Both the position numbers and the translations under genes were made by a program. Of a stretch of DNA of 5,066 bases, positions 1 through 5,066 are shown one piece after another (position 1 is the first letter of the stretch; every line of letters starts with the position of its first letter). The notes under the pieces are model-generated. The model saw only the letters and a list, made by a program, of their open reading frames with translations. It had not been told where the DNA came from and did no database searches. This DNA comes from Lysobacterales bacterium (lineage in GTDB: Bacteria > Pseudomonadota > Gammaproteobacteria > Xanthomonadales > SZUA-5). Location of the stretch: positions 1 through 5,066 of the forward strand of contig JANJUH010000322.1 in NCBI GenBank assembly GCA_024710675.1. Reading direction: 5' to 3'.

Positions 1-16
1 AGGGCACGAGGGCACG
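1..16. repeat. Two direct octamer units at the window edge
   Basis: Two back-to-back copies of AGGGCACG. This is the reverse complement of the CGTGCCCT unit found in the 189-244 array. Positions 1-14 form a perfect 14-bp inverted repeat with 231-244. The array may continue to the left of the window, which cannot be seen. Confidence 0.7.
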
Positions 17-188
17 TGAAAGAGCGAGCCCATGCGAGCTTGGGGAGCGACCCACTCCCCGCGCAATGCTGCTGAAGGCCCCCTCTCCCCATCCCCTCAG
101 TCCGCCCAGCGCGCCGGCGTGACAGCATTCCACGCTTGACGGCTTGCGGGGGACCTCCCGAGGCCAGTCCGGAAGCCCACAATCCGGC
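17..188. other. Intergenic stretch without a convincing gene
   Basis: No open frame here looks like a protein gene: the short plus-strand frames carry no recognisable motif and no ribosome site. A small hairpin, GGGGAG (42-47) with CTCCCC (55-60) and a 7-nt loop, is extended by GC/GC across a TT bulge. No T-run follows it, so it is not a standard terminator. A pyrimidine-rich, C-dominated run lies at about 79-98. A TTGACG at 136-141 looks like a -35 box but has no partner at the right distance. I see nothing else. Confidence 0.5.
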
Positions 189-244
189 GGCACTCCCGTG
201 CTCCCCCGATCTCGTGCTCCCGTGCCCTCTTGCCCTCGTGCCCT
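189..244. repeat. Degenerate 8-bp tandem repeat array
   Basis: Seven octamers run in phase. The clearest are CGTGCTCC (197-204 and 213-220), CGTGCCCT (221-228 and 237-244) and CTTGCCCT (229-236). GGCACTCC (189-196) and CCCGATCT (205-212) are diverged members. The array ends 45 bp before the crotonase start codon. An 8-bp period shifts the reading frame at each unit, so it does not look coding. The same octamer in inverted orientation sits at 1-16. Function is unknown; it resembles dispersed low-complexity intergenic repeats of GC-rich proteobacteria. Confidence 0.65.
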
Positions 245-289
245 CCCAAGGTGTCTCCTCCAGGACCGTACCCCTGCTAGGGCCAGCAC

Positions 290-1066
290 ATGACCATCGA
301 AGCCATCGCCGAGGGCGCGGTGCTCCGGATCGGCATCCGCCGTCCCGAAAAGATGAATGCGCTGAGCCGCGCGATGTTCCACCAGTTCGCGGCCGCCTTG
401 CATAGGCTGGAGCACGATCCGGACTTGCGCGTGGGCCTGGTCTGGGCCGAGGGGCCGCATTTCACGGCCGGCGTCGACCTGTCCGATTGGGTCGAGGCCT
501 TCGGTGCCGGAAAGCCTTTCCCCGTCAGTGACAGCGAGATCGATCCCTTCGCGATGAGCGGCCCCAGGCTGTCGAAGCCGCTGGTCGTGGCGGTGCAGGG
601 GCGCTGCTACACCTGGGGCTGGGAGTTCCTGCTCAACACCGAGCTGCGCGTCGCGGCCCGCGACACCCGTTTTGCGATGCTGGAAGTGCGGCGCGGCTTC
701 TACGCCTGCGGCGGCGCCACGCTGCGCCTGCCCGGCGAGATCGGCTGGGGCAATGCGCAGCGCTACCTGCTCACGGGCGATGAGATGCCGGCCGAGGAGG
801 CGTGGCGGCTCGGCATGGTGCAGGCGCTGTGCGAACCCGGCGAGCAAGTCGCGCGTGCGGCCGAACTGGCTGCACGGATTGCCAGTGCCGCGCCGTTGGG
901 CGTGCAGGGCAGCCTGCGTTCCTCGCGGACGCGGATGCTGGAAGGGGAAGCGGCCGCGATAGCCGTGACCTTCGCCGGCATGCGCGAAGTGATGCAGAGC
1001 GACGATGCCGCCGAGGGCGTGCGCTCCTTCGTCGAGCGCCGGGCAGCGGTGTTCAGGGGGCGCTGA
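290..1066 (+). CDS. Crotonase-family enoyl-CoA hydratase/isomerase
   Basis: A 258-residue cytoplasmic protein, the usual single-domain crotonase length. The N-terminal segment has the family's PEKMNALS motif (19-26). The first oxyanion-hole segment is HFTAGVDL (57-64), equivalent to the usual FCAGxDL. The second is GRCYTWGWEFLL (104-115). E112 and E132 (in FAMLEV) are 20 residues apart, as are the two catalytic glutamates of rat mitochondrial enoyl-CoA hydratase (E144 and E164). Both acid/base residues therefore appear to be kept, which favours hydration of a trans-2-enoyl-CoA. The usual glycine-rich GGG before the first glutamate is replaced by TWGW, so the acyl pocket may differ and the substrate cannot be named. 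The start at 290 has a weak AGGG ribosome site (279-282) with a 7-nt gap. The gene stands alone: no other fatty-acid gene is visible, and it converges on the GAF/HD-GYP gene. Confidence 0.9.
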   Translation: MTIEAIAEGAVLRIGIRRPEKMNALSRAMFHQFAAALHRLEHDPDLRVGLVWAEGPHFTAGVDLSDWVEAFGAGKPFPVSDSEIDPFAMSGPRLSKPLVVAVQGRCYTWGWEFLLNTELRVAARDTRFAMLEVRRGFYACGGATLRLPGEIGWGNAQRYLLTGDEMPAEEAWRLGMVQALCEPGEQVARAAELAARIASAAPLGVQGSLRSSRTRMLEGEAAAIAVTFAGMREVMQSDDAAEGVRSFVERRAAVFRGR

Positions 1067-1073
1067 GGCGCTC

Positions 1074-1107
1074 CGTAGCCCGCGTTGACCGCCGCAGGCG
1101 GGCTACG
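1074..1107 (+). repeat. REP-like palindrome, element 1
   Basis: A perfect 10-bp stem, CGTAGCCCGC (1074-1083) with GCGGGCTACG (1098-1107), around a 14-nt loop. It starts 8 bp after the crotonase stop codon. The GTAGC...GCTAC ends are typical of repetitive extragenic palindromes in gammaproteobacteria. It may terminate or stabilise transcripts from either side, but no T-run follows. A diverged copy in the opposite orientation lies at 1138-1166. A smaller hairpin (GCTT 1117-1120 with AAGC 1126-1129) sits between the two. Confidence 0.7.
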
Positions 1108-1137
1108 TACGCGGGTGCTTGCCGCAAGCCCATTCGG

Positions 1138-1166
1138 ATAGCCCCTGCGGCGCAACCCGCGCTACG
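1138..1166 (-). repeat. REP-like palindrome, element 2 (inverted, diverged)
   Basis: Read on the minus strand it begins CGTAGCGCGGGTTG and continues GCCGCAGG then GGCTATC. This lines up with element 1 (CGTAGCCCGCGTTG, GCCGCAGG, GGGCTAC) with a few substitutions and short gaps. Its own stem is imperfect: GTAGC pairs with GCTAT through a G-T end pair. The TAG inside its leading CGTAGC is the stop codon of the GAF/HD-GYP gene (1162-1164). Elements 1 and 2 together resemble a BIME-type inverted pair between convergent genes. Confidence 0.55.
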
Positions 1167-2826
1167 TGTACGCGCTTCGCCGCGCCGCGTCGCGCGCGGC
1201 CAGCTCCTGTGCCAGTTCGGGCTCCACCCCCGGAATCTTCGACCAGTCGATCTCGTCGATCTGCTGGGGTTCGAGAAAGCGCTCGGCGTAGTCGCGCCAG
1301 ACGCCTTCGATCAGGAACACATCGAACAGGTCGGGGTCGATGTGGTGATCGAGCTTCATGCGGCCGAGGATGGTCAGCGACTCGGACAAGGTCTTGCCCG
1401 GCTTGTAGGGCCGGTCGCGCGCGGTCAGCGCCTCGAAGACATCGGCGATGCCCATGACGCGCGCCGGGATGCTCATCTGCTCGCGGGTCAGGCCCTTCGG
1501 ATAGCCCTTGCCATCCATGCGCTCGTGGTGGCCGCCGGCGTACTCGGGCACCCGCTCCAGGTGCGAGGGCCAGGGCAAGGCCTCGAGCATGCGGATGGTC
1601 ATCACGATGTGGTGGTTGATGATGTCGCGCTCGGCGCGATTGAGCGTGCCGCGGCGGATCGACAGGTTCTCGACCTCGTCGGCGCTCAGGAAGTCCTGTT
1701 CGTCGCTGCCGTGCGGCCGCCAGCGGTGTGCGGCGATGGCCTGGATGCGGGCGATGTCGGCATCGGCCATGAACTCGCCGCCGGTGTTGGCGCGGCGCAC
1801 GAAGGCGCGGTCGGATTCGAGTTGGGTCACGCGCGCGGCGTAGGCCTGCGCATCGATCTCGCCCTTCAGGTGGGCGATCTCGGCGTCGCGCAGCAGCACC
1901 TCGAAGCGGGTGTCGACCAGCCCGATGCGATCAAACAGGGTCTCGAGCTTGGTCGCCTTGTCGACCACATGCACCGGCGTGGTGATCTTGCCGCAGTCGT
2001 GCAAGAGACCCGCGATCTTCAGTTCGTAGCGGTCGGCCTCGCTCATCGTGAAGCCTGCCAGCGGGCCCTGGCTCACGCGCGCCGCCGCCTCGGCCAGCAT
2101 CATCGTCAAGGTGGGCACGCGCTCGCAGTGGCCGCCGGTGTACGGGCTCTTCTCGTCGATCGCGGTGTTGATCAGCTCGATCAGCGATTCGAAGAGCTTC
2201 TCCATCTGTTCGAGCAGGCGGCGGTTGTTCAGCGCGATCGCCGCCTGCGAGGCCAGCGATTCGACGAGGCGCTGGTCGGCAGACGAGAAGGGCCGCACGC
2301 TGCCGTCGGGGCTCTTGGCGTTGATCAGCTGCAACACGCCGATGACCTCGCCGTCGTGATCCTTCATCGGCACGGTGAGGAAGGAGCGCGAACGGTAACC
2401 GGTGCGCGCGTCGAAGGCGCGGGTGCCGGAAAAGTCGTAGCCGGCGGCCTCGTAGGCATCGGGAATGTTGACCGTCTGGCCGCTCAGCGCGCAGTGGGCG
2501 ACGACCATCGCGTGATTGCCGCCGCCATCGGGCAGCCGCAGCGGCAGCGGCGGGAAGCTGATCGGAGCGCCATGGCGACCGCCCATGAAGAAGCCGAGCG
2601 AGTCGTTGCGGATCACCTCGAAGACCAGTTCGTTGCCATGCACGCGGTACAGGGTGCCGCCGTCGGCGTCGGCGAAATCGCGCGCCGCCTCCAGGATGCG
2701 CTCGAGCAGCGTCAGCAGATCCTTCTCGCTGGACAGCGCAGCGCCGATCGCATTCAGCGTTTCCAGCCGGGCAAGGATCTCGTCGGCGACGGGCATGGCG
2801 GGCAGGGGCGAGGGCGGGCGGTCCAT
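1162..2826 (-). CDS. GAF and HD-GYP domain protein, probable c-di-GMP phosphodiesterase
   Basis: A 554-residue soluble protein with no signal peptide or membrane segment. A GAF sensor domain covers about 20-205, including SFLTVPMKDHDGEVIGVLQL (149-168). A helical linker (about 200-225) leads to an HD-GYP hydrolase domain (about 226-515). Visible metal and catalytic motifs are H233 (GGHCERV), the HD pair H276-D277 in LLHDCGK, H405-H406, and HHERMDGKGYPKGL (433-446), which holds the GYP signature, followed by IADVFEALTARDRPY (460-474). All key residues are intact. The family hydrolyses cyclic-di-GMP to pGpG or GMP, so the GAF ligand probably controls second-messenger turnover. About 125 residues separate the HD pair from H405, far more than in RpfG-type domains, so a roughly 100-residue insertion is present. 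The start at 2826 has only a weak GGTGG upstream (2833-2837 on the plus strand); Met11 at 2796 is the alternative. The gene is divergent from btuB. Its stop lies inside a REP-like element. Confidence 0.9.
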   Translation of the reverse strand: MDRPPSPLPAMPVADEILARLETLNAIGAALSSEKDLLTLLERILEAARDFADADGGTLYRVHGNELVFEVIRNDSLGFFMGGRHGAPISFPPLPLRLPDGGGNHAMVVAHCALSGQTVNIPDAYEAAGYDFSGTRAFDARTGYRSRSFLTVPMKDHDGEVIGVLQLINAKSPDGSVRPFSSADQRLVESLASQAAIALNNRRLLEQMEKLFESLIELINTAIDEKSPYTGGHCERVPTLTMMLAEAAARVSQGPLAGFTMSEADRYELKIAGLLHDCGKITTPVHVVDKATKLETLFDRIGLVDTRFEVLLRDAEIAHLKGEIDAQAYAARVTQLESDRAFVRRANTGGEFMADADIARIQAIAAHRWRPHGSDEQDFLSADEVENLSIRRGTLNRAERDIINHHIVMTIRMLEALPWPSHLERVPEYAGGHHERMDGKGYPKGLTREQMSIPARVMGIADVFEALTARDRPYKPGKTLSESLTILGRMKLDHHIDPDLFDVFLIEGVWRDYAERFLEPQQIDEIDWSKIPGVEPELAQELAARDAARRSAYT

Positions 2827-2869
2827 AGAGTGCCACCGGAAAGGTGAAGACGGTACCCGCGCGAACGGC

Positions 2870-2899
2870 TTGCGGCGTCCGCTCGGGCCACCCTATGCT
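2870..2899 (+). promoter_or_regulatory. Probable sigma-70-type promoter of the btuB leader
   Basis: TTGCGG (2870-2875) and TATGCT (2894-2899) are separated by 18 bp. The -10 box keeps TAT and the final T; the -35 box matches only its TTG. A start about 7 nt downstream (near 2906) would begin the RNA just before the first aptamer stem at 2911, and this position supports the call more than the boxes do. I found no comparable promoter for the divergent minus-strand gene. Confidence 0.5.
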
Positions 2900-2910
2900 C
2901 GCTGCTGCCC

Positions 2911-3091
2911 TGAAGGTGTCCACGCGTCTTTCACGCGTGGGTGAAACGGGAAGCCGGTCCAAGTCCGGCGCTGCCCCCGCAACGGTAGGTCGTGTACGGG
3001 TCGAATGCCACTGCGCCATGACGGGCGTGGGAAGGCGACCTGGTCGGATGCACCGCGTGCATCCCGCGACGAGCCCGGAGACCGGCCTTCA
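2911..3091 (+). promoter_or_regulatory. Cobalamin riboswitch aptamer
   Basis: An RNA domain that binds a B12 cobalamin. The closing stem P1 is TGAAGG (2911-2916) with CCTTCA (3086-3091). A hairpin CCACGCGT/ACGCGTGG (2920-2927, 2933-2940) follows. The conserved core is GTGAAACGGGAAGCCGGT (2941-2958), then the GCCGG/CCGGC stem (2953-2957, 2965-2969), and GCTGCCCCCGCAACGGTA (2970-2987). CCACTG (3008-3013) and GTGGGAAGG (3027-3035) match the conserved peripheral arm. A variable hairpin GGATGCAC/GTGCATCC spans 3046-3064. The B12 box is AGCCCGGAGACCGGCC (3072-3087). The order and spacing match the btuB-type riboswitch family. It lies on the plus strand upstream of btuB and should repress it when B12 is plentiful. 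The cobalamin form it prefers cannot be told from sequence alone. Confidence 0.96.
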
Positions 3092-3196
3092 CGGGGATCC
3101 GCCGGTTTTCCCGCAGCGGATCGTCGAACGGCGTCGCGGTGGGCGACGGCGGCTCGTCCGCCGTCGGCCGCGCGTGCCACCGGCGTCACGATGTCC
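3092..3196 (+). promoter_or_regulatory. Expression platform, upstream half, with competing hairpins
   Basis: Three stems can be drawn. GATCCGC (3096-3102) pairs with GCGGATC (3116-3122) around a 13-nt loop. CGTCG (3132-3136) pairs with CGACG (3144-3148) around loop CGGTGGG. CGACGGCGG (3144-3152) pairs with CCGCCGTCG (3158-3166) around a 5-nt loop. The last two share 3144-3148 and exclude each other, as expected for a switching region. No U-run follows any of them, so an intrinsic terminator is not supported. No open frame with a ribosome site lies here. The pairings are seen in the sequence; their regulatory use is inferred. Confidence 0.5.
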
Positions 3197-3251
3197 GCTC
3201 CTTGCCACCGCAGCGCCCGGGCTTGCGCGGGTGTGCGTACCTTCAAGGAGC
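3197..3251 (+). promoter_or_regulatory. Shine-Dalgarno sequestering hairpin
   Basis: GCTCCTTG (3197-3204) is an exact 8-bp complement of CAAGGAGC (3244-3251), which contains the btuB Shine-Dalgarno. Nested pairs CACC/GGTG (3206-3209, 3230-3233) and GCGC/GCGC (3213-3216, 3225-3228) can fold the intervening RNA. When formed, the helix would hide the ribosome site. Together with the missing U-tract, this makes translational control by the riboswitch the likeliest mode. Confidence 0.65.
3245..3250 (+). promoter_or_regulatory. Strong btuB ribosome binding site
   Basis: AAGGAG, 7 nt before the ATG at 3258. This decides the start codon against the in-frame GTG at 3231, which lacks a comparable site, and against the open frame running back through the riboswitch. 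Confidence 0.85.
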
Positions 3252-3257
3252 TTTGCG

Positions 3258-5030
3258 ATGACGATGATGATGAGCCTGGCCCTCGCGGCAGGCACGGCGC
3301 TGGGCGCCGCAACCCCGATGGAAGCGGTGACCGTCAGCGCCAGCCGGCGACCGCAGGCGCTGGACCAGACCCTGGCCTCGGTGACCGTGATCGAGCGCGC
3401 CGAGATCGAGGCCAGTGCGGCGGCGGACCTGCTCGATTTGCTCGAACGTGAACCCGGTATCGCCCTGGCGCGCACCGGCGGCAGCGGCCAGCAGACCAGC
3501 CTGTTCCTGCGCGGCGGCAACTTCAACCATGTGCTGATCCTGGTCGACGGCGTCCGCATGGCCAGCACCAATACCGGTGCCTACGCCTTCGAGCACCTGG
3601 CGCTCGAACAGATCGAGCGTATCGAGATCGTGCGCGGCCCGCGCGCGGCCTTCTACGGGTCGGACGCCATCGGTGGCGTCATCGCGATCACCACGCGGGA
3701 GCGTGACCGGGCCGGCTTCGCCGCCCGCGTGGGCAGCAATGGCCGCAGGGGAATCGGCGCCGGCATCGGCGCGCGCGGCGAGTCCGGCGGCTTCTCGGCG
3801 ACCTTGGGCGGCGAGGATTACGACGGCTTCTCGGCCCAGACGCCGGAGGGCTTCGCCCATGACCCGGACGACGATGGCTACCGCAACCGCCACGGAGTGC
3901 TGCGCGGCGACCTCGTACTCGGCAGCCAGCGCCTGGCGGCGCACGCCACCCGCAGCGAGGGTGATGTGGAGTTCGACCAGGGCCGTTCGGCGGTCGACCA
4001 GCAGGCGCTCGCGTTGTCGCTCGAAGGCCCGCTGGCGCCCGGATGGGCGCACCGGCTGGTGTTGGCGCACGCCGCCGAAGACCTGTCCACGCCGGTCTTC
4101 TTCGCTGCCTTCCGCTCGCGCCGCGAGCAACTCGACTGGATCGCCGATGTGGCGCTCGGCGAGCGCCGCCACCTGGTGTTCGGCCTGAACCTGCAGCGCG
4201 AGCGCGGCCGTGCCATCGACACCTTCGCCGGCGCCACGCAGTACCGCGGCGAGGTCGACTCGCAGGCCGGCTTCATGGTCTGGCAGGACGGCCAGGGCGC
4301 CTTCGACTACGAGCTGGCGCTGCGCCACGACGATCACGAGCGCTATGGCGGCGAGGCCACGCTGCAGGCGGCCGCTGGCTGGCGCTTCGACGGCGGACGG
4401 CTGTACGCCAGTGCCGGCGAGGGCTTCCGCGCGCCCAACCTCAACGAGCTGTCTTCGCCAGGCTTCGGTGGCCTGTTCGCCGGAAACCCGGATCTGGGTC
4501 CCGAGCGCTCGCGCTCGGCCGAGATCGGTGTCGAGGCACGCCTGGGCGAGGCCCGGGCTGGCCTCAATGTCTACCGCACCCGCATCGAGGACCTGATTGC
4601 CTTCCAGGGCGGACAGACCTTCCAGGCGATCAACATCGCGCGGGTCGAGATCGATGGGGCGGAGGCCACGCTGGAGCGCTCAATCGGCGAATGGTCACTG
4701 TCGGGCACCCTGGGCTGGCTCGACGCGCGCAATGCCGACAGCGGTGCACGCCTGCTGCGCCGCCCCGAGTGGCAATTCGGTGTCGAACTCGGTTGGCAGA
4801 CGACGGATGCGCTTGCGCTGGGCCTCGAGGCCATGCACGTCCGCGACCGCGTCGACATCGGTGGCGCGCTGCCGGACTACACGACGGTGGCCCTGCGCGC
4901 CGACTGGCGGCTGTCTGGCGACTGGCGACTGACGGCGCGCCTGGCCAACGCCGGCGACGAGGACTACGGCCATGCCCGGGGCTTCGCGGCCGCAGGGCGC
5001 GAGTTCAGCGTCGGCCTGCGCTGGCGCTGA
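3258..5030 (+). CDS. btuB: TonB-dependent vitamin B12 receptor BtuB
   Basis: A 590-residue outer-membrane receptor that takes up cobalamin using energy from TonB-ExbBD; E. coli BtuB has 614 residues. A short hydrophobic leader ends near ALGA-A (15-18). A TonB-box-like EAVTVSAS follows (22-29). The plug domain (about 38-148) is strongly BtuB-like: GGSGQQTSLFLRGGNFNHVL (74-93), LVDGVR (95-100), and IEIVRGPRAAFYGSDAIGGV (122-141). HDPDDDGY (201-208) resembles the aspartate-rich loop that binds calcium in E. coli BtuB. The barrel keeps GEGFRAPNLNEL (388-399) and a late ANAGDEDYGHARGFAAAGRE (563-582), typical of the family's last strands. The leader has no Lys or Arg before its hydrophobic core. 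The chain ends in RWR rather than the usual aromatic residue. The gene follows its riboswitch directly. The 36 bases after the stop show no terminator, so transport or salvage genes could follow outside the window. Confidence 0.95.
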   Translation: MTMMMSLALAAGTALGAATPMEAVTVSASRRPQALDQTLASVTVIERAEIEASAAADLLDLLEREPGIALARTGGSGQQTSLFLRGGNFNHVLILVDGVRMASTNTGAYAFEHLALEQIERIEIVRGPRAAFYGSDAIGGVIAITTRERDRAGFAARVGSNGRRGIGAGIGARGESGGFSATLGGEDYDGFSAQTPEGFAHDPDDDGYRNRHGVLRGDLVLGSQRLAAHATRSEGDVEFDQGRSAVDQQALALSLEGPLAPGWAHRLVLAHAAEDLSTPVFFAAFRSRREQLDWIADVALGERRHLVFGLNLQRERGRAIDTFAGATQYRGEVDSQAGFMVWQDGQGAFDYELALRHDDHERYGGEATLQAAAGWRFDGGRLYASAGEGFRAPNLNELSSPGFGGLFAGNPDLGPERSRSAEIGVEARLGEARAGLNVYRTRIEDLIAFQGGQTFQAINIARVEIDGAEATLERSIGEWSLSGTLGWLDARNADSGARLLRRPEWQFGVELGWQTTDALALGLEAMHVRDRVDIGGALPDYTTVALRADWRLSGDWRLTARLANAGDEDYGHARGFAAAGREFSVGLRWR

Positions 5031-5066
5031 GGCCACGCAGCGCGCCGCCCGGATCCCGGCCCCGGT
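5031..5066. other. Short tail after btuB
   Basis: Thirty-six GC-rich bases with no start codon in good context, no terminator hairpin with a T-run, and no recognisable repeat. Whether btuB is the first gene of a longer B12 operon cannot be decided here. Confidence 0.5.

Overview
The window is very GC-rich, with G/C at most third codon positions. It carries three complete protein genes, one well-formed cobalamin riboswitch and several intergenic repeats. The gene types, the REP-like palindromes with a GTAGC...GCTAC core, and the promoter style suggest a gammaproteobacterium, perhaps of the Lysobacterales (Xanthomonadales). That placement is inference, because no rRNA or other marker gene is present.

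Layout: positions 1-289 hold no convincing gene but contain a degenerate 8-bp tandem repeat (189-244) and two inverted copies of the same octamer at the window edge (1-16). A crotonase-fold enoyl-CoA hydratase follows on the plus strand (290-1066). It converges on a long minus-strand gene (1162-2826) for a soluble GAF plus HD-GYP protein, a probable cyclic-di-GMP phosphodiesterase. The 95-bp convergent gap is filled by two REP-like palindromes in opposite orientation, and the second supplies the stop codon of the GAF/HD-GYP gene.

The divergent gap 2827-3257 belongs mostly to the next gene. It holds a plausible sigma-70-type promoter (2870-2899), a complete cobalamin aptamer (2911-3091) with closing stem, core motifs and B12 box, and a 166-nt expression platform. 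The Shine-Dalgarno of the following gene (CAAGGAGC, 3244-3251) is perfectly complementary to GCTCCTTG at 3197-3204, and there is no U-tract terminator. This points to control of translation initiation. The controlled gene is btuB (3258-5030), the TonB-dependent outer-membrane receptor for vitamin B12. The expected logic is that B12 binding shuts off production of its own importer.

I see no phage, CRISPR, toxin-antitoxin or defence cassette, and no clearly new system. The most informative items are the SD-sequestering platform with competing hairpins, the inverted REP-like pair overlapping a coding end, the octamer repeats, and some departures from family norms in the three proteins.
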